A DNA stretch of 64,000 nucleotides. Source: Mactra quadrangularis (taxonomy: Eukaryota > Mollusca > Bivalvia > Venerida > Mactridae). Each line of letters starts with the position of its first letter. Within the stretch, counting starts at the first letter, position 1. The notes below the pieces were generated by a model that saw only the letters and a program-made list of their open reading frames with translations, had not been told where the DNA came from and made no database searches. Made by a program: the position numbers and the translations under genes. Below, piece after piece: positions 23,908 through 35,944 of the stretch. The stretch covers positions 56,043,395 to 56,107,394 of the forward strand of contig CM046307.1 of NCBI GenBank assembly GCA_025267735.1. Direction: 5' to 3'.

Positions 23908-24287
23908 TGTAGGACCCTAAGAGAGAAGAAGGGAATAATTCATATAACAATATCCTAAATCACATTAGTTAAGTCCAAATCAGTTAGTTGTTAAACCTAC
24001 ATCCCTATGTCTTTGTCTTTGTATGACACAAGGGTAAGCACATGTTTTCAACACAATATTTACATGTTAAAAAATGAAGTATTTCCATACTAGCTATTCA
24101 TTAAGCTCAGGTATTTCATACTAAGCCGTGAGTGTTACAAATCTGAACCGTTCACTTGGAAAACTACCATACATTAGTTTGACGCCCCGCCTCAGAAGGT
24201 AAATGACACCGGGCTGAAAGGTAAACATGCGCGTTGATTGGATGTCGATGATGGTGGGCCGCTCCTGACGTACAAGTTCGACGTACA

Positions 24288-24300
24288 GTTGCTTGGCAAC
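24288..24300. promoter_or_regulatory. X-box-like palindrome (RFX-type)
   Basis: GTTGCTTGGCAAC is an imperfect palindrome close to the RFX X-box. It sits 16 bp from the Gli site. RFX factors control many cilium genes; binding here is a guess from motif shape. Confidence 0.3.
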
Positions 24301-24316
24301 GCTCCCCGTGGTTGCA

Positions 24317-24325
24317 GACCACCCA
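24317..24325 (+). promoter_or_regulatory. Perfect Gli/Ci site GACCACCCA upstream of Patched
   Basis: GACCACCCA is the exact consensus bound by Gli/Cubitus interruptus. It lies about 410 bp upstream of the Patched ATG. Patched is a direct Hedgehog target with Gli sites near its promoter in vertebrates and Drosophila, so the position fits known negative feedback. Function is inferred. Confidence 0.6.
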
Positions 24326-24560
24326 AGATGCCCCGAACCTCCACGATGAGAGATAAACAAGGTTTAACCGTGTACTGAACGTATTTAATTGCAACGTTTA
24401 GGTGAGTGTGTCATGGGCAAACGATTTCATGGTTGTTGGTATATTCATTGTAGACATTTGCGACTTCATGAAAGCTCTTAAAGTTGAATAAAACTCCTTA
24501 TATTTTAAATGAAAATAATTCGGTAGACAAGATGGCCACGGCGAAGAAAAAAAGTTGAAA

Positions 24561-25774
24561 TACGTTCAGATGTTAGTATAAACTCACTGATTTAATGATG
24601 AAAATGTATCGAAAATATAAAAAATATGTAGTACGAAAGTGTATGTAAAAATACTGAATATTATTATTGCAGTAAATGTTTACAGTCAAACGGTAAATCT
24701 TATTATAGTTGTGATTAATGAGAACTCTGCGGCACCATAAAGCGATCAGCAATGTTACATTGTAGATTACTGCTGAGAGGCACATTCCTGCCAATTAATA
24801 ACATTAATCAGTTCAGCAACACGAGGCCGCTTCTGGTTTGAAATACGGGTAGTCGAATAGTGTGTGTGTGTTACTGTTTAATGTGGTAGGTTTTAGAATG
24901 ATTGGTTGTGTTATGTTTTCTCTTTGTAGATTATGGGAAGAAAGATTTTGACATGAGAATTTTGAATTTAGTCATGGTGAACTAATCAAAACTAACAGTT
25001 GTGCGCTGAATGTGTTGATAAAGGAATGGGCGCGTATATACTGTAGAAAAAAGAACGCCGGATTGACATTGTTAGTAGATAAAAATATAAGAATTTTACT
25101 GTACTAAAAGGTAGTAGAAATAATTCTTTATAATTAGAGTTTTATTAGTAACAAAGAATAAATGTTGAGAAAATTCCACGTTGAAACGCTTTCTTACTTC
25201 GTTGCTGCAAACTAGTACCATGTCAATAATGATAAGTTTGTTCTAGAATTTTCTCATGGAATTTATTCGCTTTATAGCTTAAGTCTATCTAATGTCATTG
25301 TATGTTTGATACTGGATGACCAGTACATTGCAAGGCATTTTATAAACTCGCTATATATGCACCATTGTCTTTATTGCGTCAGACACACACAAGATAGGGA
25401 AAAAGTCAATCATTTTCCGCTCAGGCTTCAACCTATAATATCGAACGGCTTGTTGAGATTCAATTCCCTTTTTGGAGTGGTATTCATATTGATAAAACGT
25501 ATGTCTCTTTTCAAACTATAAATACTTTTAGGGAATGTTTCCATCGCATGAATAGTACATGTAATATGTTTGTTGTATTAACTCTTTGATTTTTATAAGT
25601 GTATTTGACAGCTTCAATGAAGTTGACCAATCATTTAGCACCAGAATGGTAATAGTGGTATACAAGCCAATTGGTTGTGTACTTAATTGTTGGTGTGTAT
25701 GTTCGTTTGCAGATTTCCCTTCATTGATTCATCGTTAGGTACTTCAAAATTGTATAGAAAACAATTGATTCATG
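24561..25774. other. Upstream flank of Patched, no gene seen
   Basis: AT-rich. TTTTCTCTTTGTAG before 24931 resembles an acceptor on the plus strand, but the sequence after it reaches a stop within 20 codons. Nothing else supported. Confidence 0.45.
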
Positions 25775-26605
25775 CGTGCCTTTAAAATGTGAAAAAAAAG
25801 AAAGCAGTATGATTGTCGTACTCCTTTAGTATATAGGCAATAACGCTTCTCTACGTGCTTTTAAAATGTGGAAATGACAAAAGTAGCTTGGTTGCTGTAC
25901 TCCAATAGTATATTGGCAACAACGCTTCTGTTCGTGCTTTTAAAAGATGGAAATGAAGAAAACAGTTTGGTTGCCGTAATCCAATAGTATATTGGCAATA
26001 ACGCTTCTCTACGTGCTTTTAAAATGTGGAAATGACAAAAGTAGCTTGGTTGCTGTACTCCAATAGTTTATAGGCAACAACGCTTTTCTACGTGCTTTTA
26101 AAATGTGGAAATGACAAAAGTAGCTTGGTTGCTGTATTCCAATAGTATATAGGCAACAACGCTTTTCTAAGTGCTTTTAAAATGTGGAAATGACTAAAGT
26201 AGCTTGGTTGCTGTACTCCAATAGTATATAAGCAATAACACTTCTCTAAGTGCATTTAAAAATGGAAATGAGGAAAGCAGTTTGGTTGCCGTATTCCAAT
26301 AATATATAGGCAATAACGCTTCTCTACGTGCTTTTAAAAATGTGGAAATAAAGAAAGCAGCTTGGTTGCCGTACTCCAATAATATATAGGCAATAACGCT
26401 TCTTTACGTGCTTTTAAAAAATGGAAATGAGAAAGCAGTTTGGTTGCCGTATCCCAATAATATAAAGGCAATAACGCTTCTCTACGTGCCTTTAAAAGAT
26501 GGAAATGAAGAAAGCAGCTTGGTTGCCGTATTCCAATAATATATAGGCAACAACGCTTCTGTACGTGCTTTAAAAAATAGGAATGAAAGTAGTTGGTTGC
26601 CGACG
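25775..26605. repeat. Tandem array, about 79-bp unit, 10-11 copies
   Basis: The unit runs ACGTGCTTTTAAAATGTGGA ... AGCTTGGTTGCTGTACTCCA ATAGTATATAGGCAACAACG CTTCTCT. Copies differ by scattered bases. Two minus-strand frames stay open across it only because of the unit. It lies 2 kb upstream of Patched. Confidence 0.93.
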
Positions 26606-27894
26606 AAAGAGACTTTGATAAAGGTAGACGCTCACTCATAATAGATTAACTCATCATAGCTCTACCCAGACGCGAAACCTAAGATAACGTATTGCAAGAA
26701 ATATGTAACATCTTACAACATGGAGTATTCTCCATCCACTTAACATCTGGATACTTATGAATCACTTGGTGAACAGATAGACATGGATATCCCCATATAT
26801 AGACATCAGCAAAGTTTTTATTGACACGATACATGATGGTGAAAGACGGCTGCCATCTTATTTTGTACGATGGGTGATCCAGAAACAAAAGAACCTTCAC
26901 AATTACACTCCACGTAGATTAGTCTTTGGTTTTAATAACATTAATATTTCCTTTAGAGTCCAATCTATTACTCTCCTAAAGTAGAGACAAATCATTCTTT
27001 ATTGGCGCTTTATAGTTACATGTATGGTTCTATTGCTCTCCATACCAAATGTACCCACCAATGGCTTACTAGGTCACTCTTTGTTAGATTCTGTCACACT
27101 GCTCTGTTCAGTTTTGGTTACTTTCCTACACATGAATGAATGTTTCACTCTCGTTCATTTTGTGAAGTAACGGTAGGGTATTCTTCGAGCTGCGAAGGGA
27201 GCGTGAGTTTTGATGAATAGAACACAGACCCAGTACACACTTTGCTTGGATTACATTCAATACATTCTTGAATTCCAGATATCTTCATTTAGCATGCTAA
27301 CAGTATTAACAGTCTCCATTTTTATTTGTTTGGGTCGTCAGACCAAACAAATAATGGTAGCGAAATTTCAGACCCGAATGCTGTTAATTGCAAATACCGA
27401 AAGTAGTCCGCTTTTTTGAAGCGGTTACTTCCCTTTACATGGACATTAACGCCGAAAAATTCAGGGGAGATCACTGCGTGAAGATTGTCAAATGGACTGG
27501 TCCCCTGCGAACTATAATAGGACAGGGAACCAGATTAATTGTCAAATAACAGGCGCATTAATTTTCAAACCTGATCATGGAAGACAATATAGTTCCCGAT
27601 TGGTCAAAGATTTCTAATATTGTGCAATTCTGTAACATTTCCGCAAATTACTGGTAATATATTGAAATAATTTTGATTAAACGCACGTCAATTTTGAACT
27701 CTTCAATTAAAAGGTGTTCGCCTATGGGTTAGTTTATATAACCAATTCAATTTGTCACGTGATCAAACCACGCTGAAGAGTCAACAGAACAACCCACGGA
27801 GAAGAAAGAAAGAAGATTTGTAAATAAAATTTCATGCAATATTTATTATACATTACCGTTTGTTGGTATTATTTATAAACAAGAAATATATGTA
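26606..27894. other. Intergenic, one protein-like minus frame
   Basis: The minus-strand frame 26679-26900 (73 codons) has a protein-like mix (WQPSFTIMYRV, VIHKYPDVKWMENTPC) but no family I recognise and no clear splice sites. It may be a transposon remnant. The rest shows nothing. Confidence 0.3.
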
Positions 27895-28385
27895 AAGTTG
27901 ATTTCACATAACAAACCAATTAGTGACAGTGATAATATTGATTAAAGCGCATACAGATTCAATTTTTTGTTGGGCACAGACACAGGTCCTTTGTTTACTT
28001 AAATAGGCCTATCATTATAAAGCGACGCCAAATAATTTGGATCGTGTGGATGTGATTTTCAGTTTAAGAAGCTGCCTGAATACTTTTTCAACAAAACGAA
28101 CAGGTTTGTGACAGTGACAACTTTGATTAAAGCGCATATATTTTAAGTAGGTCACAGTTCCTCTGTTTATTTACGTTTTAAGCGACGCCATATTGGATAT
28201 TTAATGTGGATGTGATTTTCATTTGAAGAAGTTATAAGATGCTGCGGTAATGTTGTAACTTTTTTTAAATGAAATATGACCGTAGAATTCATTTGCAACA
28301 AACACTTGTATGTGACAGTAATAAATGTGCGCGAAATCACACAGAAGTCGGAATAAGGTCACGGCTCCTTTGTTCTCGCCTAAAA
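27895..28385. repeat. Three diverged tandem copies (about 170-190-bp period)
   Basis: Each copy has GTGACAGTGA..A..TTGATTAAAGCGC, then a GTTCCTTTGTTTA-like block. The first two also have AAGCGACGCCA and GTGGATGTGATTTTCA. Intergenic; origin unknown. Confidence 0.7.
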
Positions 28386-29642
28386 TTGCAAAATCATGAA
28401 TTGAGGGCAACTCAATTGAGGCACCCCACTGATCGGGGACCACATTATTTTCAGTTCATTAAAATATAAATTTATAACCCTGTGGCATTGTTCTTTGAAT
28501 TCATAGCATCTGTAGTATCTGTACTACATTTATATCTCATTGTTTCCACACAACCTTCAACTTTCTTATATTCCGTGACCCAAACAAATTCAGCGCCTTC
28601 TGTGCTTTGATTTGTATAAGCGTCAGTGAATAGTGAATATCCAAGATGGCAATGTTACCCAAGTTGACGATGCCATTTGTACAAATGAGTTTATTTCTAT
28701 TCAGCTTGATTGAGTATAGCTTGGTTGTGTTGAAAATCTTGCCTCCTCGTCTCACTGTGTGATTGTCCAACTCACCAAGTCAGGCTTTGGGGTTAGTCTA
28801 TGAAGTAATCTCCTGATTGTCAGCAAGTTCTCAAAATTGCCTATGCAAAAAATGGTGTCAATCTAATACATGCTTTCCATGAACATTTTTTCATAACCCC
28901 TTTGTCTTGACTTCAAAACTAATATCACCTGAACTATATATAGCATGTAAAGTTCTTGTAAAAGCTCTTACATTGCATCTTGATAACCTTATAGATCTTA
29001 CTGTAGATTTCAATCTTAGTTATAAGGAAATGATACCGTAGATTTTCTCTTTGGATGTCTTCGAAAGTCGATGTATTTTATGTATAGTTATCCCTGTCAT
29101 TCACTGGACTGCTAAATTAATGATTGGTTTATATATATGCTTGCCTAAAAAATACTAAATTTATCACAGAAGTGTTTAAAAGCATTGGATTTGATAGCTT
29201 TTTAACATGACTACAGTACGATTATTATAACAAGTGTAACAACATACATGTATAATAGTTATTTGCCTAAACGTGTTCTGACAAAGCAATTCTTATCATT
29301 GTTGATTTCATGATTTGCAATATAAATAATAACTATATGTACTTCAAAATTATCAGAAATTTGACATAGCTTGTAGTTATTGTATGAAAGGTTTGTCGGT
29401 TTTCTTGATGGGGGATGTAACTGTATAAAAATAGATACAATTTATAAAGGGAGATAATACTCACGGACTATATCATATACTGTTCATTACTTCACTCTCT
29501 TTTAACCTACATTTGCTTAGTAATTCGATATTGCAAACATGGTTGGTAAAATTATCATTACTTCGGAAGTACAATATACACTAATACAGTTTAAAACTAC
29601 AAACATTCTTGAAATATTTTATAAACTCTACACTAATAGATT
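28386..29642. other. Intergenic, nothing recognised
   Basis: No gene or element. CCAAGATGGC at 28641 is another YY1-like word. Confidence 0.4.
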
Positions 29643-30002
29643 AATTAGTACATGTGGGTATGGATCCAAACTTTACTTAATTAGTACATGTGGGTATGGA
29701 TCCAAACTTAACTTTATTAGTATATGTGGATATGGATCCAAACTTGACTTAATTAGTACACGTGGGTATGGATCCAAACTTGACTAATTAGTATATGTGG
29801 ATATGGATCCAAACTTGACTTAATTAGTACATGTGGGTATGGATCAAAACTTGACTTAATTAGTACATGTGGGTATGGATCCAAACTTGACTTAATTAGT
29901 ACATGTGGGTATGGATCCAAACTTGATTTAATTAGTACATGTGGGTATGGATACAAACTTGACTTAATTAGTATATATGGGTATGGATCCAAACTTGACT
30001 TG
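29643..30002. repeat. 36-bp minisatellite, 10 copies
   Basis: Unit AATTAGTACATGTGGGTATG GATCCAAACTTGACTT. The length of 36 is a multiple of three and the unit is stop-free in one frame on each strand, which creates two opposing spurious frames. Confidence 0.95.
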
Positions 30003-30939
30003 GTAGTAAGCATGCACAAACAGTTCGTGTTCAACGATATATAACACCAGGGATATTTTCCGCTCGAAAAAATCTTTCAAAACCTTCTATTATTCAAGAA
30101 AACCGATACAAATGAGCGTGTAACTTGTTTTCTTGAAACTTTTTGCTGGAAGGCCTGCCTATATGATTGATTTAGTTCCATTTTATGCACATAGTAGGCC
30201 TACCGATAATAATAGAACGTCAAGTAGACTAAAATAAATGTAGCAATTTCTTATTGGTGCAGCTATGATTACAGTTTTCTGTATTTCGAAATGCATTCAT
30301 CATCTTGCGAGACATCTAGCCAACTGATCACTGGTTGAGTAATGACCTTGTTCTACTTAAATATACCACACGCTCTGGTGCTGTCAACGATTACTTGATC
30401 ATATCAACGTAGTAAGTCCACCTATTCATTTTTTTGTAAACAGTACAGAAGTTAGCAATAGCTTCATCTTCTCCTGGCGGATTTTCAACATTATGAGGAA
30501 AATTTACTAGTTAATGAAAAACGCTTTGCTCTGGAGTCCCAGGAAAACAGAAAAGCGAGTCGTTAAAAAAAGACATAGCGGAGAAGCACATAAAACCTCG
30601 TTAAAAAAGTGGGAATGACATAAAAAATAAAGACGACCTGCCGTAACTGAGTGCATTAGAATGTTGTGATTGCAGCCCCGTGTTCCTCAAAGAATCAAAA
30701 GGTTCTATGCACCATATTAAATGTGTTTTGATAGCTTCAGATGAGGCCAAACTCTCGCTCCAGCTGGATTCATCCGATTTACCTATATTAACTAACGTGT
30801 TGCATATCAATATTTTTGGAGGGGGCTCTTGGTTGATCGATGCGCGATTAGCGATGGCTTATTTATTAATTGCTAGATATGCAACTTGTTGATTTATTTT
30901 GGCCAATTTATTAATTAACCAGGACTTATTAAATATGTT

Positions 30940-31238
30940 TGTTTTTGTTGGGTTGTAGCGACACATTGTATATGTCATATAATGGCGTTCAGTCAACCTA
31001 CTCACTGTTACTGGAAAGGCTAAATCTTTGGATTTAGCTGTTAACCAACTACTAAGCGCATACTTTCGTCAGTGTCTGATAACTGCCCTACATAATTAAG
31101 ACTCATTGGTAGGAGGGAGAATGGCTGTAGAAATAATTTCATGACCAAGCTCCACGAAAGTATGACCCGCCCGGGAATCGAATCAACGACCCCTCGATCA
31201 GTAAACTTGCATGCTACCAACAGAGCTAGCCGGGCGGC
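30940..31238 (-). mobile_element. tRNA-derived SINE, family B
   Basis: Reversed head GCTACCAACAGAGCTAGCCG and CGGGAATCGAATCAACGACC; the body contains GGCGTTCAGTCAACCTACTC; the tail is GTTTTTGTTGGGTTGTAGCG. Intergenic. Confidence 0.85.
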
Positions 31239-31284
31239 TGACTTATTAAATGACTGCTGGCCTAATAATTAATCCTTAAACGCG

Positions 31285-31437
31285 TGACCTTTTTAGATGT
31301 CGTGTGATTTTTTGTTATTAATTGCCTTACTTATTGAGATATGAGTGACCTATCAATTGTCGTTTAACCTATTTACTGATTTCCATGTGACCTACATTTT
31401 GATTGACGCTTGACCTATTTTTATTGATCTTTGACCT
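31285..31437. promoter_or_regulatory. Cluster of TGACCT half-sites
   Basis: Exact TGACCT occurs at 31285, 31346, 31388, 31411 and 31432, often as TTGACCTATTT. These are nuclear-receptor half-sites by sequence, but the regular TTGACCTATTT suggests a decayed tandem repeat. Confidence 0.4.
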
Positions 31438-31510
31438 ATTTACACGTTATTAATTCCCAATATACGATTTTCAATGTTTGTGTTTCAATAATTTCCTGAG
31501 GTCGAATTTG

Positions 31511-31570
31511 TCGTCAAAGCTGAAACCACGTGATCAGAATTGTGTCGTCTCAGCTGAAACCACGTGGTCA
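31511..31570. promoter_or_regulatory. 26-bp direct repeat, each copy with a CACGTG E-box
   Basis: 31511-31536 and 31545-31570 differ at three positions and share AGCTGAAACCACGTG. The E-boxes are at 31527-31532 and 31561-31566, 34 bp apart. bHLH binding is inferred from motif only. Confidence 0.5.
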
Positions 31571-31599
31571 TTGTAAGAGAATGGCATTGGCAACTTTCT

Positions 31600-34094
31600 G
31601 TATGAACCTGAGCTTAAAGTGCGACAATTCGCGTACACGTATATTTCTTTAATGAGATTTCAAGATTTAGGATTAAAAATGAAACCAAGCAAACCTACCA
31701 TTGGAATGTTTTATCTCTCTACATAAATTGTTATGTATATAATTAGTTCTGCATGGTTTGATTAAATCACGTACGACTATAAGTGCACATGACTGGAAAA
31801 ACTATCATAATCGTATAACAGTTTTTAATTAGGAGAGATTTACTAAGTATTCTGGTAAAAAATGTATGCAAGTGAATGGTTTAAGTTATTTCTTCTCATG
31901 CTGGCATTAAAGAAACAAGGACGGTGCTTACAAGATGGAAAATTTTGCGTTTTAAATTGAAACTTGAAACTTTTCTCGTACGTCCTCCTGGACTGAAGAC
32001 GACTTTGATTTAGTTCAGTACAAAAACAAGAGTTGAATTGATGCTTAGAAATTAAATATCAATACTACCTTAAAAACATACTTTAATTAAAGCTTAAACT
32101 CTTGTTCTTGTGGTATATATTATCCAATGTATAGGCTCTAACAAAACATTAACTGATATATTTCAATCGTGTGGTTTTAATATGCTAGAAGGAAACAATA
32201 ATTCTATGAAGCAATCATTTATAAGTGATAAAAACCTCACTCTTGATTTCTTATCTTAATCCTCAATAGTGGGTTGTACGCCAAAATGTAGTTGACAAGC
32301 GGTATTTTTAACAGAATCGTAGTCGAAATGAGAAATTTTCATATTTGGTTTGAACCTTGTTGCTTGGTGCATATCCGACTAGGTTAGAAATGAACTGTGG
32401 ACTTAGGTTCTACCATCTTCAAACATTCAGATATTTTCAACATCACATTGCATAGTCACAAAAGCCATTATAAACATGTATTACAAACATGTGTCAGTCA
32501 TCTTTGGTTTACATTAGGGCCAATACAAATCTAAATTCAGATGCCACATGACAGACTCTGAATTACTTAATAACATTTATAAAAAGGATTCTAAAAACAT
32601 AAACAGCAGCAGTCAAAAACGCAGCCCTTTCAGCACAACTAAAAACCAGAAGGGGAGATATTACTAGATTTTTAACGTTATAAACATAGATCGTAACAAG
32701 TTAAAAGTTCATGAGGCATTTGTTTGTTATCCTCTCATGATAAGATAATAGTCTTACCTCAGAGTAGGGTGGGGGAGGGTCTCCGTTATACACCCACATC
32801 ATCTAGTCCATCTGCTAATAACCTTTGATCATCAGTAGGAATAAACTACAGGATAATTATTTCAGTAGAAACTTTGTGTTGCACACTTCAAGCAGTCTCG
32901 ATCATTTTCATATTTCTTAGTTGAAATTAATACTAATAATTATGATACGTATAACTTCATCATTCATGAAAATGAAAACGGAATTCAATTCTTACACATC
33001 TCTTACTGTTAATTTCGTCCAATTTGGTTATATTGTTTTTAAGTCATATATAATTATTAATGCAATGTTTTATATTGAACCTTTATTCATTTATCCTCTT
33101 TTTGTTCTTAGCCACAATAAAATGAGAGAAAGTCCTTAAGTTCTATTTTCACAACTTCAGATTTTATACTTAAAAAATTACCTTTTCTCAGCTAGATTAA
33201 AATCCCTAAATTTCAGGATCAGTCCATAAATTCAAATGAAATTGATTTAATTAATTGACCACTAATTGCTTTTGAAGTCCAATATTCCGAGCGCAAGTTA
33301 TAATGATAAAGCACAAAAGGAAGTGGAATTATTATATTTACACAAACACGGGTGGCCTCAACGGTCGTATTGTATCAAACGAAATATCGCATTATAAAAA
33401 TTGTATTAAAATCCTTAAATTATTGAATAAGATTTCATTGGTATTTACAACCGAACATGAATACAGCCTGTTCATTCATATTCTTAAGTGTTTGGTAATC
33501 TATATAAATTTTAATTACCTCTATTGAATGTTTTATCATCAACAATATTAGCTCTTGGGTCTAGTACATGACTATATGTTAGGATCTGATGGACCGAGAC
33601 TAATTGGATAAAAAACGGTAATGTGAAGATTTTGAAGATCGCGATGTATTTACTGATTAAAAAGATCAGACGTATTTATTGCTTAAGTGTATAAAAACAA
33701 TAGCAAATATCCAGCGTTTCAGACCACCCACCTTTATGATTTTATACCACCCTCGACGGTAGTCTTAAACTATAAAGACCTACGTGGTAGAAATACAAGC
33801 GATTGACTACTTCATGTAGCTAGCTACTACACTCGAAATATTTCTTGATTTTTACGATAACCTCACGTGTCATGTTACATTCATATTCAATTATGATTTC
33901 ATAGATTAGTATTAAAGCCAGAGAAAGCTTAAACAACTAGACACATTTCAGTAAAGTCTTGCTTACAAAAAAAGCAATGTAACGCAGTGCACTAGATTTA
34001 GGACGCATTTCAACTATGTTTTCCGTCATATCACGGCGATCTGTCGTCTTACACTCGTTTCCTTGACACACCTAGGTACCTATACCCAAGTTAT
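31600..34094. other. Intergenic, nothing recognised apart from the 33722 Gli motif
   Basis: AT-rich; short plus-strand frames at 32921 and 33303 look random. No gene supported. Confidence 0.4.
33722..33730 (+). promoter_or_regulatory. Second perfect Gli motif, intergenic
   Basis: An exact GACCACCCA about 9.8 kb upstream of the Patched ATG, in the non-coding interval before HEATR1. It could be a distal Hedgehog-responsive element or a chance match. Confidence 0.35.
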
Positions 34095-34355
34095 AAACCA
34101 ATTACTACACGCTAAGTAGTTGGTTAAGAGCTGAATTTAGGGATTTAGCCTTTCCATGAGGAGTGAGTAGGTTGACTGACCGCCATTATATGACCTATAC
34201 AATGTGTTGCAACGGCGTAAACCCAACAAAACAAAAAAACCAACAAAAAACAATTACTACACACTTTCGCCAATCACTGAAAACTACCTCACTTGATACG
34301 AGGTGAGCGGGAGGATGGCCGCAGAAAATATATCATGACAAAACTCTACATGACT
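34095..34355. mobile_element. Two SINE family B pieces in opposite orientation
   Basis: 34095-34235 is a plus-strand 3' part (GAGTGAGTAGGTTGACTGAC to AACCCAACAAAAC). 34250-34355 is a minus-strand middle part (GGGAGGATGGCCGCAGAAAA). Together they are a tail-to-tail pair or an insertion plus inversion. Confidence 0.7.
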
Positions 34356-34495
34356 GTGTAGTGATATGGAAACGTGTCTAGCGGAAGTAAACCGTCAGAA
34401 TTTTAATACTTAACTTTTATATCCTTATAATAAGAGATAATCAGATTTTAATTGGGCAGTGAAAGTCGTGGGTTCTTTTTTACTCTCACTGTTAC

Positions 34496-34514
34496 CACGT
34501 GGCAATACCACGTG
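34496..34514. promoter_or_regulatory. Paired CACGTG E-boxes
   Basis: CACGTG at 34496-34501 and 34509-34514, 13 bp apart. Single CACGTG sites also occur at 27756 and 33864 in the same intergenic interval. Confidence 0.4.
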
Positions 34515-35944
34515 ACAATGACTTTAAAAATGCTACGGATTGAAGCAGAAAACTGTGAAAATTTACCTCGACTCAAAAGTTTTAAAGAGCTACAAGTCTA
34601 AATCTTGTAAGATTCCAATGATGCCCACGCGAGGCGAAGCAGAAAAATATTAACTATTTGCTGCACATCTCTTCTTCAACGCCAGTTATATTATACTTTT
34701 TGCTAACACCCTGGAGAACTATTCCTTTTTATCGAGCTACAGAGAGAAGTCGTATGAATAGGAAAAACTCGCCGTCGGATTAGATGTACAGTACTCTTGG
34801 CCGACAACCCCCACTTAAAGTTCGTGTTTTGGGTTAGAACTTGAATCGGTCGATATATTTGGTGTAACCTCTACTTCACATTATTATTAATTCGGATTAG
34901 AATAGTCGTAGAAAATATTTCATGATTCAACTCTACCTGGATGGCAATATTCTTGATTAAGTGATGTAAAGTGAAAGATAAACTGTACTTACGTTTCCAC
35001 CATCCTTCTATTTTGCCCTCGATAATTACGTTTTTATAAGGCATTGGCGGACTCGGTATTTGGACTTTGGTACATAAAGAACTTCTCTGCTGAATCAGGG
35101 TGTTTGATAGTACATATCAATTTACTAAATGTGGCAAAATTGTTTGCTAATACATGAACCACAAACATCAGATGTGGTTTAATAAGACATAGTTTATAGT
35201 TTTCGAATCTTTTCCAACTATAGGACAAACATTGCTACAACAACATTTGTCTGCCAAACCATAAGCCCAAGAGCTATCATGTTGACATGCAGCTTTATAA
35301 AAAAATCCTCAGATTATTCAAATTATCATATGGTGTAAAACTGACTCATGGGTCTTATTTTAACACAGTTATTGAATTTCTATTTTAAACCAAAAGGTCC
35401 CTATCTACCAAATTTGGCATTACCTGAACATTCATCAAATTATATATTTGAGGTAACATCCTACCCTACGCACAGTGTCATTTTCAAATCATTAATATCT
35501 TAACAGTTGCAAAAAGCAAACAAAACTTACTACAAGTATACACTAGGTAGAAATCCCCAAATAACAAAACTCATGTAAATGACCACAGAAATATTCCAAG
35601 AAAAGTGATATCAGATATCACATTATTGCATTCCAAACAGTTTCCCCGAGTCAGACTTCAAAATAAGGCTTGCACAAACATTTTATAGATGATTTAAGAA
35701 GCACATCTAATATCAAAGGGAGGTAATAATTGAAGTTTTTCAATAATGAAGTCATTCTTGGTATAATTTTCCAGTGTCACGAAGTTATATGAATCAAGCA
35801 GTTTGATAAACATGCTGGCATAAACAAAAGACTTGCATAAAGTGCCATGTTTTGTGAGAATTAATAATCGTGATTTTTAGCATGTTTTACAACTGTGATC
35901 GGTATTTGGGGATTCTGCCTTAGATTAACAGTAAAAATTAACAT
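34515..35944. other. Intergenic, downstream of HEATR1
   Basis: A minus-strand frame at 35034-35228 and a GTAAGT-like donor at 34987-34992 were looked at, but no protein family or second exon supports a gene. Otherwise nothing. Confidence 0.35.

Larger units (their letters stand above)
23908..24560 (-). promoter_or_regulatory. PTCH: Probable Patched promoter and 5' UTR region
   Basis: This lies directly upstream of the Patched start codon. Part of it (24170-24345) is richer in G, C and CpG than its surroundings, contains a perfect Gli site and an X-box-like motif, and has no coding similarity. CCCTTCTTCTCTCTTAG before the ATG looks like a splice acceptor, so the transcription start is probably in the GC-richer patch. 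The exact start cannot be placed from sequence alone. Confidence 0.55.

Noticed and set aside
24121..24394. Two overlapping minus frames of 76-79 codons upstream of Patched
   Set aside because: They lie in the GC-richer promoter patch, resemble no protein and overlap in different frames; low stop density follows from base composition.
26194..26639. Minus-strand frames with repeated YYWNTATKLLS
   Set aside because: Translation of the 79-bp tandem array, with no start context or splice sites.
29539..30034. Opposing frames with GYGSKLD and DPYPHVLIKSSL repeats
   Set aside because: Produced by the 36-bp minisatellite.
34987..35228. Possible minus-strand exon with a GTAAGT donor between Patched and HEATR1
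   Set aside because: Only a donor-like word and a 64-codon frame; no acceptor, no family and the frames do not join.
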